Shown piece after piece: positions 29,160-37,207 of a DNA stretch of 64,000 nucleotides. Below the pieces are notes generated by a model. It was not told the origin of the DNA, made no database searches, and was given only the letters and a program-made list of their open reading frames with translations. Source of the stretch: Methylomonas sp. MK1. GTDB lineage: Bacteria > Pseudomonadota > Gammaproteobacteria > Methylococcales > Methylomonadaceae. Each line of letters starts with the position of its first letter. The first letter of the stretch is position 1. The translations under genes and the position numbers were made by a program. The DNA is taken from assembly GCF_000365425.1 (NCBI RefSeq), contig NZ_AQOV01000001.1, positions 2,542,001 through 2,606,000 on the forward strand, read 5' to 3'.

Positions 29160-30017
29160 ATGGCCATGCCGACGCTGGAACCGATTCAAGACGGCGACCT
29201 GCTCGCTTTCTGCCAATTTCTCACTGAACACCTCAGCTCCGAACGCAGCGCCGAACAATGGGCACAAGCTTTCCAGCAGAGCTGGGGAGTAGCCAAACCC
29301 AACAACGGTTTTCTGATCCGCGACGAGGGCAAAATCGTCGGCGGCATCGGGGCGATCTACGCCGAACGCATCATCCGCGGCCAAGCGGAACAATTTTGCA
29401 ATATCACCAGTTGGTGCGTGCTGGAGGCCTTCCGCTCCCAAAGCATGCGGCTGGCGATGGCTGTCGTCTCGCAACCCGGCTTCCATTTCACCGACCTGAC
29501 ACCGACGGAAGTGGTATCGAAGACGCTACAGTTCCTGAAGTTCAAGCCGATGAACGAACGCCACGCACTGTGGCCCAATCTTCCCTGGCCATTTGCCCGA
29601 CTCGGCGGTGTTCAAGTACTTACCGATTACGACGCAATCCAAGGCGCTCTGACCCCAGAGGATGCCAAGGTATTTCATGATCACCGCCACCTACCCTGGC
29701 TAAGACATCTTGCCGTTGGGAAACCCGGCGCGTATTGTCTTGTGACGTGGAAACCGAACCGATTGAAAGGCATACCCGGCGCGCTAATAATAGGATTCAG
29801 CGATCCCGAGCTGTTTCTGAATTACCGACAAACCATCGGCTGGCACCTGTTACAAAACGACTGTTTTTATACGCGAGTGGAATCACGTCTGCTACCTAGG
29901 TTACCGCTGATTTCGCACGAACTAGCCGGCTATCGCAACAAAGTATTTCGCAGCGACACGCTGGTCGAATCAGACATCAGCAACTTTTATTCCGAGATCG
30001 TAGGGCTAAACCAGTGA
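29160..30017 (+). CDS. GNAT-fold acyltransferase, probable acyl donor user
   Basis: A 285-residue cytoplasmic protein whose first half has a GNAT pattern: GFLIRDEGKIVGGIGAIYAE for the central strands, then ITSWCVLEAFRSQSMRLAMAV, where the acyl-CoA loop is expected. The typical RxxGxG/A is weak, reading FRSQSMRLA. The second half (from about 135) is not recognised. Given the ACP in front and the overlapping deacetylase after, I infer transfer of a specialised acyl group to an amino sugar. FemAB-like or acetyl-CoA-dependent activity are alternatives. GAAGGA precedes ATG 29160. Confidence 0.7.
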   Translation: MAMPTLEPIQDGDLLAFCQFLTEHLSSERSAEQWAQAFQQSWGVAKPNNGFLIRDEGKIVGGIGAIYAERIIRGQAEQFCNITSWCVLEAFRSQSMRLAMAVVSQPGFHFTDLTPTEVVSKTLQFLKFKPMNERHALWPNLPWPFARLGGVQVLTDYDAIQGALTPEDAKVFHDHRHLPWLRHLAVGKPGAYCLVTWKPNRLKGIPGALIIGFSDPELFLNYRQTIGWHLLQNDCFYTRVESRLLPRLPLISHELAGYRNKVFRSDTLVESDISNFYSEIVGLNQ

Positions 30018-31006
30018 GCGAACGAAAACTGATTCGCGTAGACAGCGAAACCCGCCCCATCCTCACCGTCGTCATCCATACCGAAGAGGAGTTCGACTGG
30101 AACAAGCCGCACGACAGACACGCCACAGGCGTCAAGCATATGCGTCACATCGACCGTGCGCAGAATGTTTTCGATAGTTTTGGAATTGTGCCGAACTATG
30201 TGGTCGACTATCCGATTGCCTCGCAAGAAGAAGCCTTCGGTCCGCTTAAAGCCTACGCCGATTCGGGCCGGGCACTGATCGGAGCGCATTTGCATCCCTG
30301 GGTGTCGCCACCGCACGATGAAGAACTCAATGCGCGCAACTCCTATCCCGGCAACCTGCCGCGCGCTCTGGAACATGAAAAACTCCGGATACTCACCGAG
30401 CAAATCACAAACTCGTTCGGCACCTCACCCTTAACTTATCTGGCGGGCCGCTATGGCTTCGGTCCCAACACCGGCGAGATTCTCGAGGATCTGGGCTATG
30501 AAGTCGATATCAGCGTTGCTGCTTCAATCGATTACAGCGCCGACGGCGGTCCGGACTACTCTAGCTACACCAGTGACCCGTTTTGGTTTGGCAGCCAGCG
30601 CCGCCTGCTCGGCTTACCGGGCTCCGGCGGTTATGTCGGAAGGTTACGAGCAGGCGGCACGCCCCTTTACCGGCAACTGATGCATCCCTGGCTGCGAAAA
30701 GCCAAGATATCGGGAGCCGTCGCCAGACTCCGGCTATTGGAACGGATTAGGCTGTCGCCGGAGGATTACAGTGAACCGGAAATGCGCCGCTTAACCAAAT
30801 CCTTGCTGGCAGATGGCGTGCGAATCTTTGTGTTCAGCTTTCACTCACCCTCTGTGATGCCAGGCGGTACGCCTTACGTAAAAAGCGATGCGGACCTTGA
30901 AAGGTTTCTGGAAAAATGCCGTCGCTACTTCGACTTTTTTATGCGGGAACTGGGCGGAACCGCGATGACCCCGCTGGAGATAAAGGACTGGCTGGAACAG
31001 CATTGA
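30014..31006 (+). CDS. Polysaccharide deacetylase-like (WalW-type) protein
   Basis: A 330-residue carbohydrate-esterase-4-like protein starting with GTG, overlapping the GNAT stop by four bases (GTGA). NodB-type motifs can be traced: VVIHTEEEFDW (acidic metal site), GAHLHPWVSPP (H-x-x-H-P), LAGRYGFGPNTGEIL (arginine loop) and FSFHSPSVMPG (late histidine). It has no signal peptide, so it acts in the cytoplasm, probably on a nucleotide- or lipid-linked sugar. Removing an N-acetyl group would give the amine that the GNAT protein could re-acylate. This pairing is inference. A terminator follows. Confidence 0.8.
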   Translation: MSERKLIRVDSETRPILTVVIHTEEEFDWNKPHDRHATGVKHMRHIDRAQNVFDSFGIVPNYVVDYPIASQEEAFGPLKAYADSGRALIGAHLHPWVSPPHDEELNARNSYPGNLPRALEHEKLRILTEQITNSFGTSPLTYLAGRYGFGPNTGEILEDLGYEVDISVAASIDYSADGGPDYSSYTSDPFWFGSQRRLLGLPGSGGYVGRLRAGGTPLYRQLMHPWLRKAKISGAVARLRLLERIRLSPEDYSEPEMRRLTKSLLADGVRIFVFSFHSPSVMPGGTPYVKSDADLERFLEKCRRYFDFFMRELGGTAMTPLEIKDWLEQH

Positions 31007-31033
31007 TCCGCCCGGAGGTTGCCCGAACCCATA

Positions 31034-31060
31034 AAAAAGCCGCGAATTACGCGGCTTTTT
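31034..31060. terminator. Bidirectional terminator
   Basis: AAAAAGCCGCG pairs with CGCGGCTTTTT around AATTA, with A and T tracts on the two sides. It serves both the deacetylase operon and the converging HIT gene. Confidence 0.9.
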
Positions 31061-31070
31061 TACATTTTAT

Positions 31071-31409
31071 TTAACCCGGAGGCCAATGCATCTGTCTGCC
31101 CGCAAGCAGGTGCAGATGTAAGTGGTGCACAGTCTGCCCACCCTCGTCGTTGCAGTTGAATATTGTCCGGTAACCGCTTTCCGCATAGCCAAACTGCCCC
31201 GCAATTTTAGCGGCGGTTTGCAGCATTAGCCCACCTAGCAAGGCGTCGTCCAAATCATTTAAATTGGCGACATGGCGTTTCGGAATAATCAGCACATGCA
31301 AGGGCGCCTGCGGATGAATATCTCGGAACGCCAATAGTTGCTCATCTTCGTAAACCACATCCGGCTTGATTTCGCCGCTGGCCATCTTACAAAACAAACA
31401 ATCGCTCAT
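31071..31409 (-). CDS. hinT: HIT-family purine nucleotide hydrolase (HinT-like)
   Basis: A 112-residue HIT protein. The N-terminal CLFCK pair and the catalytic triad motif QTVHHLHLHLLAGR are present, as in HinT phosphoramidases. Cytoplasmic; the natural substrate is uncertain, as for the family. It sits directly after recR (8 bases), in the dnaX-ybaB-recR direction, so may share that transcript. Confidence 0.93.
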   Translation of the reverse strand: MSDCLFCKMASGEIKPDVVYEDEQLLAFRDIHPQAPLHVLIIPKRHVANLNDLDDALLGGLMLQTAAKIAGQFGYAESGYRTIFNCNDEGGQTVHHLHLHLLAGRQMHWPPG

Positions 31410-31417
31410 GTTTCCTC

Positions 31418-32014
31418 CTAAAATTCCCGGCGGCCGTTAAAGGCATGTGCCAAGGTGCCGCTGTCGATAAACTCCAGCTCGCCGCCCATGGGTACGCCGT
31501 GCGCGATGCGGGTGGCGCGGATATTGAATTTGCCGGCGACTTCGCCGATGAAATGTGCGGTGGCCTGACCTTCCACGGTGGAATTAGTGGCCAGAATGAT
31601 TTCCCTGATCTGTCCCGTCGCCATGCGTTGCTCGAGCAAGTCAAAGCCAAGCTGATCGGGACCGATGCCATCCAACGGCGACAAGCGGCCGTGCAGCACA
31701 AAGTATTTACCTTTGAAGGTGGTAGCTTGATCGATCACCCATACATCAGCCGGACTTTCGACTACACACAAGGTTTCCGAATCGCGTAACGGGTTAGCGC
31801 AGACCTCGCACAACTCGGTTTCGGTCAAGGTCCGGCATTCGCGGCAATGGCCGATTTCGTTGACGGCTTTCGCGAGCATTTTGCTTAACTGCATACCGCC
31901 ATCGCGGTTGCGCTGCAACAGATGAAAGGCCATGCGTTGCGCGGATTTCGGCCCGACGCCGGGCAGGCAGCACAGGCTTTGGATCAACTCTTTCAGCAAA
32001 CCCTGGTTTTGCAT
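31418..32014 (-). CDS. recR: Recombination mediator RecR
   Basis: A 198-residue RecFOR-pathway protein. It has an N-terminal helix-hairpin-helix ([17 protein letters not shown]), a four-cysteine zinc finger ([16 protein letters not shown]), and a Toprim domain starting [14 protein letters not shown]. The C-terminal region ends with [20 protein letters not shown] as expected. Two bases separate it from ybaB: the standard dnaX-ybaB-recR operon. Confidence 0.98.
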   Translation of the reverse strand: MQNQGLLKELIQSLCCLPGVGPKSAQRMAFHLLQRNRDGGMQLSKMLAKAVNEIGHCRECRTLTETELCEVCANPLRDSETLCVVESPADVWVIDQATTFKGKYFVLHGRLSPLDGIGPDQLGFDLLEQRMATGQIREIILATNSTVEGQATAHFIGEVAGKFNIRATRIAHGVPMGGELEFIDSGTLAHAFNGRREF

Positions 32015-32016
32015 GT

Positions 32017-32343
32017 TTAGAACGGCATTTGAAAACCGGGTGGAATCGGGATGCCGGCGGTGACGTCGGCCATTTTTTCTTTTTTCATTTTGCCAACTTT
32101 ATGTACGGCGTCGTTAATCGCCGCCGCCACCAAGTCTTCCAGCATATCCTTGTCGTCACCGACCAGGGATGGATCGATACTGACCTTACGCACCTCGCGT
32201 TTGCCGGTCATGACTATCGTCACCAAGCCGCCGCCGGATTCGCCTTGCACTTCCATCGCCCCCAGTTCTTCCTGGGCTTTTTTTAAGTTGTCCTGCATTT
32301 TTTGGGCTTGTTGCATGATGCCCGCTAGCGCATTTTTCATCAT
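32017..32343 (-). CDS. ybaB: YbaB/EbfC nucleoid-associated protein
   Basis: A 108-residue DNA-binding protein. Long helices flank a three-stranded sheet with [22 protein letters not shown], followed by [13 protein letters not shown]. It begins [20 protein letters not shown], the typical coiled start. It lies between dnaX and recR as in most bacteria. Confidence 0.97.
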   Translation of the reverse strand: MMKNALAGIMQQAQKMQDNLKKAQEELGAMEVQGESGGGLVTIVMTGKREVRKVSIDPSLVGDDKDMLEDLVAAAINDAVHKVGKMKKEKMADVTAGIPIPPGFQMPF

Positions 32344-32357
32344 CGTCTCTCCAATAT

Positions 32358-33962
32358 TTAATTCAGCGGTTCGATACTACCAGGCATGATTCTGGCGCCA
32401 AACGTGTCTTTCAAAGCCTGTACATTTTCATCGGTATTAATGCTATCCACCGCCGCTTGCTGCCGATCTTCGCGAGCTTTTTGAATTTCCAGTGCCGGTG
32501 TCATTTGCTGCTCTGCTTGCTTGCTTATGACCAGTTTTAAAGGTTTACCGTAATAATTCTGTAAGGCCGCACGGAGATTGTCCTCAGCTTTAGTACCGAT
32601 CTGCTGAAAGCTCGGATCGAGCAGCAAGCGGCAACTGCTGTCGTCGATACCGTCCAACACACAATTATTCGCCAGCTCTCGGGTCCGACCGCTAATATTC
32701 AGCGCGGCGATAATCTCGGTCCAATTGCCGGGTTTTTCGGTTTGCGAGACCGATATGGGACGCGGCTCTTCGATATGCCGGGCCTCGGTCGCCGCAGTCG
32801 GCGCCGATAAACTGGCAGTCGGTTTAACGACAGCCGGCTTGATGGGCTCAAGCGCTTGCGCTTGCGCTTGCGCTTCTGCGGCCTGCGGCCGAAAGGTCAG
32901 CATGCGCAACATCACCATTTCAAAACCGCTACGCGGATCGGGCGCCAGCGGCAAATCGCGTTGGCCGATCAAACCAATCTGATAATAGAGTTGCACGTCT
33001 TCCGGCAATAAGCTCTGGGCCAGCGTATCCAGTAACTGTTTATCGAATTCCTGATCGACGAAATCCGGCATTTGCTGTAACAGCGCCACCCGATGTAAGA
33101 CTCGCAGCATCTGTTGCAGAATATCGGCAAAATCGGGCGTCAGCTCTGCCACATCGGCAACTTTTGCCAGCAATCCCCGCGCATCTCCAGCCGCCAACGC
33201 CTGCAACATGTCGTCGATCGGTTGCTGGGCGACGGTACCGAGCATGCCGATCACCGCTTCAGTTGTAACACTGCCGCTACCATAAACGATAGCCTGATCC
33301 AGCAGACTCAAACCGTCGCGCAAGCTGCCGTCTGCGGCTCGGCCCAACATTTTCAACGCGGCGGGCTCGAAAGCGATTTGCTCCTGGCCCAGGATAAACT
33401 GCATTTGCGTGTCGATTTGTTCCGGCAACAGTCGTTTTAGATTGAATTGCAAACAACGCGATAAGACCGTAACCGGGATTTTATGCGGATCGGTGGTAGC
33501 CAGCAGAAACTTGACGTGCGGGGGCGGCTCTTCCAGGGTCTTTAACAAGGCGTTAAAGCTATGCCCGGACAGCATATGTACTTCGTCAATTAAATAGACT
33601 TTGTAGCGGCCTTGATTGGGCGCGTATTGGGCGTTGTCGAGCAGATCGCGGGTATCTTCGACTTTGGTGCGGGAAGCGGCGTCGACTTCGATCAAGTCCA
33701 TAAAGCGGCCTTGCTCAAAGGCCAAACAGACCGAACATTCACCGCAAGGATTTAAATCTTTCAGATTTTCGCAGTTGATGGCTTTGGCGAGAATCCGCGC
33801 CACCGTGGTTTTGCCGACGCCGCGCGTGCCGGTGAACAGATAGGCATGATGCAATCTATCATGTTGCAAGGCGTGCATTAGCGATTGGCTGACATGCTCC
33901 TGACCGACAAGCTGGGTGAAGTTGCTGGGACGCCATTTTCTGGCAAGAACCTGATAAGCCAT
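32358..33962 (-). CDS. dnaX: DNA polymerase III subunit gamma/tau
   Basis: A 534-residue clamp-loader ATPase. Walker A is [17 protein letters not shown], the zinc module is CGECSVC, and the sensor region includes [20 protein letters not shown]. Domain III follows to about residue 360, then a variable linker with an Ala-Gln repeat and a C-terminal domain that would bind the polymerase in tau. ATG 33962 ([12 protein letters not shown]) is the family start; an ATG two codons earlier is unlikely. I saw no A-rich slippery site for a gamma-type frameshift. Confidence 0.97.
   Translation of the reverse strand: MAYQVLARKWRPSNFTQLVGQEHVSQSLMHALQHDRLHHAYLFTGTRGVGKTTVARILAKAINCENLKDLNPCGECSVCLAFEQGRFMDLIEVDAASRTKVEDTRDLLDNAQYAPNQGRYKVYLIDEVHMLSGHSFNALLKTLEEPPPHVKFLLATTDPHKIPVTVLSRCLQFNLKRLLPEQIDTQMQFILGQEQIAFEPAALKMLGRAADGSLRDGLSLLDQAIVYGSGSVTTEAVIGMLGTVAQQPIDDMLQALAAGDARGLLAKVADVAELTPDFADILQQMLRVLHRVALLQQMPDFVDQEFDKQLLDTLAQSLLPEDVQLYYQIGLIGQRDLPLAPDPRSGFEMVMLRMLTFRPQAAEAQAQAQALEPIKPAVVKPTASLSAPTAATEARHIEEPRPISVSQTEKPGNWTEIIAALNISGRTRELANNCVLDGIDDSSCRLLLDPSFQQIGTKAEDNLRAALQNYYGKPLKLVISKQAEQQMTPALEIQKAREDRQQAAVDSINTDENVQALKDTFGARIMPGSIEPLN
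32852..32875. repeat. Four tandem GCGCTT hexamers inside dnaX
   Basis: Encodes the Ala-Gln run in the linker of DnaX (EAQAQAQAL on the minus strand). Slippage by whole hexamers keeps the frame, so linker length could vary between strains. Confidence 0.8.
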
Positions 33963-33990
33963 TAGCAACGCGGAAAGGCAAGAGTTGGGC

Positions 33991-34100
33991 GGCTACTGCG
34001 CCAGCCACATCCCGGCACACGAGTCCGCTGCTACCGTTGCTTCCTTCCGGACCTGGCGGGGTTTACAGCGTATCGTTGCGAGAGGACCGACACAGTAACC
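33991..34100 (-). ncRNA. ffs: 4.5S signal recognition particle RNA
   Basis: On the minus strand this region carries the conserved SRP apical core: CCAGGTCCGGAAGGAAGCA on one arm, and GTGTGCCGGGATGTGGCTGG on the other. The ends pair: GGTTACTG at 34100-34093 with CAGTAGCC at 33998-33991, G-U pairs allowed, giving about 110 nt as in Escherichia coli. It lies just upstream of dnaX in the same direction, a common gammaproteobacterial position. Confidence 0.93.
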
Positions 34101-34207
34101 ATAAAACATCAGCAAGACGCTGAAGAGTTGAGCATTATCCATAAAAGCCAACAGATAAGCAACTGTCTTGCCAAAATTAAGTAAATAACTCCGACAACGC
34201 CCCTCGG

Positions 34208-35191
34208 CTACTGTATTGCCGGAATAGGCAAACTACTGGCGATGGCATGACCGAACGAAGCACCGAACTTGCCGGCCAAGCGGTCGATAAGGCGCTCCTG
34301 CGGCGTAAAGTTCACTTTCTCGTCGGTGCCGAACTGATCGCGCGCCACACTATCAACGCTGCCGAAATCGTCCGCCAACCCCAGCCTGACGCCTTCTGTA
34401 CCGGTCCAAATCAGCCCGGAGAACATCTCCGGCGCTTCGGCTTCCTTCAAACGCTTGCCGCGTCCTTCCCGCACCGCACCGATGAATTGTTGGTGTACTT
34501 GATCCAGCAATGACTGCATATGCTTGCTTTCTTGCTGATTGACCGGCGAGAACGGATCGAGCATGGCTTTGTGCGCGCCGGCGGTCAACAATCGCCGCTC
34601 CACGCCCAGTTTGTCCAACACATTGGTAAAGCCAAAACCGTTCATGATTACGCCGATAGAGCCGATGATACTGGCCTGATTCACGAATATCTTGTCGGTG
34701 GCCGACGCGACATAATAACCGCCGGATGCGCACATATCGCCGACCACAGAATAAATCGGCAACTGCGGATGCTCGACTTTCAAGCGCCTGATCTCGTCAT
34801 AAATGTACGCCGACTGCACCGGGCTACCGCCGGGTGAATTGATATTGAGGATAATACCCTTGGTGTTTTTATCCTTGGCCGCATCGCGCAAGCCCTCAAT
34901 CACCGTGTCGGCACTGGCGGCCTCGCCTTGGACAATCTGCCCCAATACATCGACGATAGCCACATGCTCGCCCGTACCGGAATCGATACCCTCCTTAAAT
35001 TTCGGATATACCGCTATGCCCAACGCGACGGTTAGATAAGCAAACGTCAGCAGCTTAAAAAATATTCCCCAGCGCCGCGCAGCTTTCTGTTCGTCGATGG
35101 CGGCAAACGCCAATTTCTCCAGCACCGACTTTTCCCAACCGGGACTATTTTCAGCAATATCTTCGGGAAGATCTTGTTTATTCTCCACCAT
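34208..35191 (-). CDS. sppA: Signal peptide peptidase SppA, S49 family (short form)
   Basis: A 327-residue membrane serine protease. One helix is at about 44-61. The Ser/Lys dyad is S156 in MCASGGYYVAS and K208 in AGAHKAMLDPF. ILNINSPGGSPV is the oxyanion-region strand. The short, single-domain length fits SppA2/SohB-like enzymes. It degrades signal peptides left in the membrane. It follows the HAD gene by seven bases in the rluC-HAD-sppA operon. Confidence 0.95.
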   Translation of the reverse strand: MVENKQDLPEDIAENSPGWEKSVLEKLAFAAIDEQKAARRWGIFFKLLTFAYLTVALGIAVYPKFKEGIDSGTGEHVAIVDVLGQIVQGEAASADTVIEGLRDAAKDKNTKGIILNINSPGGSPVQSAYIYDEIRRLKVEHPQLPIYSVVGDMCASGGYYVASATDKIFVNQASIIGSIGVIMNGFGFTNVLDKLGVERRLLTAGAHKAMLDPFSPVNQQESKHMQSLLDQVHQQFIGAVREGRGKRLKEAEAPEMFSGLIWTGTEGVRLGLADDFGSVDSVARDQFGTDEKVNFTPQERLIDRLAGKFGASFGHAIASSLPIPAIQ

Positions 35192-35198
35192 TTGTCTC

Positions 35199-35846
35199 CT
35201 ATATGATTCCGATCAAGTCGGTGGGGTAGTTCAAACACAGCAAGGGTTTGTACTTTTGCAAGGTTGTAGCGGGATGCGCGCCGCAAGTAACTCCGACTGA
35301 CGCGACTTGTGCATTTAGGGCCATTTGCAAATCATGCACCGAATCACCGACCATCAAGGTACGCTGCTTATCCACGCCCAGTTCCATAATGATTTCATCC
35401 AGCATAAGCGGATTGGGTTTGGAAGCGGTTTGGTCCGCGCAGCGCGTGGTACAAAACAGATCCGCCACACCGGTAGATTTGATCGCTGCCTGCAAACCCT
35501 TGCTTTTCTTGCCGGTCGCGACTGCCAGGCGGTAACCTTGGCTACGAAACTGATTCAGCATGTCATGCACACCGGGAAACAAGTCCTCGGGACCGATCTG
35601 CTTGGTAAAAAAGGTTTGCGCGTAATCGGTAGCTATCTTTTGCCGGTTTTCGCTATCTTCATCCGGAAACAGCTGCTTCATCGCATTTTCGATGCTCAAG
35701 CCGACGATGTCCCTGACTGCCTGTGCGGTCGGCACTGCGCACTTGCGACGCATCGCGGCTTGCTGGATGCAATGCACGATCCAGTCCACCGAATCCATTA
35801 AAGTACCGTCCCAATCGAAAATGATTAAATCAAAGCGGTTTTTCAT
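35199..35846 (-). CDS. HAD-superfamily phosphatase (Gph-like, subfamily IA)
   Basis: A 215-residue hydrolase with all four HAD motifs: FDWDGTLMDS (nucleophile D11, acid D13), VATGKKSKGL, the lysine in ASKPNPLML, and MVGDSVHDLQMAL. The alpha-helical C1 cap fits phosphoglycolate or pyrophosphate phosphatases, but the exact substrate is open. Its start overlaps the rluC end by 17 bases. Confidence 0.9.
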   Translation of the reverse strand: MKNRFDLIIFDWDGTLMDSVDWIVHCIQQAAMRRKCAVPTAQAVRDIVGLSIENAMKQLFPDEDSENRQKIATDYAQTFFTKQIGPEDLFPGVHDMLNQFRSQGYRLAVATGKKSKGLQAAIKSTGVADLFCTTRCADQTASKPNPLMLDEIIMELGVDKQRTLMVGDSVHDLQMALNAQVASVGVTCGAHPATTLQKYKPLLCLNYPTDLIGII

Positions 35847-36789
35847 GATTCAGTAATTCTTGTAAATCCTCGGGTAAGGGCGCCGTGAAGTGCAGCAAGG
35901 CTCCGCTGACGGGATGAGCAAACTGCAATTGCTCGGCGTGCAAAAACAAACGTTTGTAACCGCGCTTTTTAAAGGCCTTATTCGTGCCGTCGTCGCCATA
36001 ACGATCATCGGCCACAATCGGATGCCCCAGCCAGGCGGCATGGACGCGAATCTGGTGGGTGCGGCCAGTCTTGGGCGCGGCATGCACCAAGGTCACATCC
36101 TGGAACTGTTTCAAGCGGGTGAACAAGGTCTCGGCGGATTTACCGGCCTGACTAACCACCACCATCCGCTCGCCGCCCTGGGCGACATTCTTCAACAAAG
36201 GCACCTCGACCAGTTGTTTCTTACGCTGAAACTGCCCCACCAACAAAGCCAAATAGGTCTTCTGAATGCCATCGCCGCGAAAAAGTTCATGCAACACCTT
36301 TAATACCGAGCGCTTCTTGGCAATCAACAAGCAACCGGAGGTTTCCTTGTCCAGCCTATGCACCAGTTCCAGAAATTTCTGCTGCGGCCGAATCTGTCTT
36401 AGCCCTTCGATCACCCCGGACGTTACACCGCTTCCGCCATGCACCGCAAAGCCGGCCGGCTTGTTCAACACGATAAAGCCGTCGTCTTCGTAGAGAATGT
36501 GGTTTTCCAGACTGAACTTCAAGGTGGGCTGGACGATGATTTCGTCTTTTTTTTCCGCGACTCTGACCGGGGGAATCCTTACGATGTCGCCTAACTGCAA
36601 CTTGTAACTGACGTCGATACGGCCTTTATTCACCCGTACTTCGCCCTTTCTGACCATACGATAGATGCGGGTTTTAGGGACGCCTTTGAGATAAGTGATC
36701 AGAAAATTATCGAGCCTTTGTTCGCTGTTTGCCTCGGTAATTTCCAACCATTGTACTTGCGGATTGGTCTGATTTTCTGCGGTATTCAT
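35830..36789 (-). CDS. rluC: 23S rRNA pseudouridine synthase RluC
   Basis: A 319-residue enzyme that isomerises uridines of 23S rRNA (positions 955, 2504 and 2580 in Escherichia coli). An S4 domain covers about 20-80 (QRLDNFLITYLKGVPKTRIYR is split by the family loop). The catalytic D147 lies in LVHRLDKETSG. PKTGRTHQIRVH is motif III. ATG 36789 (MNTAENQTN) matches family N-termini better than ATG 36822. It is divergent from rne, the conserved arrangement. Confidence 0.95.
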   Translation of the reverse strand: MNTAENQTNPQVQWLEITEANSEQRLDNFLITYLKGVPKTRIYRMVRKGEVRVNKGRIDVSYKLQLGDIVRIPPVRVAEKKDEIIVQPTLKFSLENHILYEDDGFIVLNKPAGFAVHGGSGVTSGVIEGLRQIRPQQKFLELVHRLDKETSGCLLIAKKRSVLKVLHELFRGDGIQKTYLALLVGQFQRKKQLVEVPLLKNVAQGGERMVVVSQAGKSAETLFTRLKQFQDVTLVHAAPKTGRTHQIRVHAAWLGHPIVADDRYGDDGTNKAFKKRGYKRLFLHAEQLQFAHPVSGALLHFTAPLPEDLQELLNHEKPL

Positions 36790-37207
36790 GCGGCAAATAA
36801 TAACAACATATCCGCCAGCCATGTTTAAAATTGCTGCTGTGTATAAACATTGCTATATTAGGCTAGTTTATCTTTGGATAGACTTTAACTATAAAAATTT
36901 AAAGACCGGGTTTTAGCGCTGTAGCTTCGCGTTAAGCTTAAAGAATTTTTTCGGGTTTTATCGCTCAACCCATGATGAGCGTGCTGCATCCTTAGTATAG
37001 AGTTCGGTATAACAGATATCCCATTTTTCAAGCGCCACCCTCGGCAATTGCCGATAATCCACTGCGACAATAACTACAATCACTTGCAGTTTTCAGTCAG
37101 TCTGGCCGCTCACTTAAGTACATATTGGGAAACACGCCGCCTTTATCCGCGACAACCAAACCTGTTTAAGCTCTAGGTAGGATACATAACACAATAAGGA
37201 TAATTTA
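36790..37207 (+). promoter_or_regulatory. rne promoter and long 5' leader region
   Basis: 418 bases without a gene between divergent rluC and rne. It contains a hairpin CGCTCA/TGAGCG (36962-36981). A 14-base direct repeat CGGGTTTTA(G/T)CGCT with one mismatch lies at 36907-36920 and 36952-36965. A clear ribosome site AAGGA precedes ATG 37208. In Escherichia coli the long rne leader mediates autoregulation by RNase E; the same is plausible here. Promoter boxes were not fixed with confidence. Confidence 0.5.
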
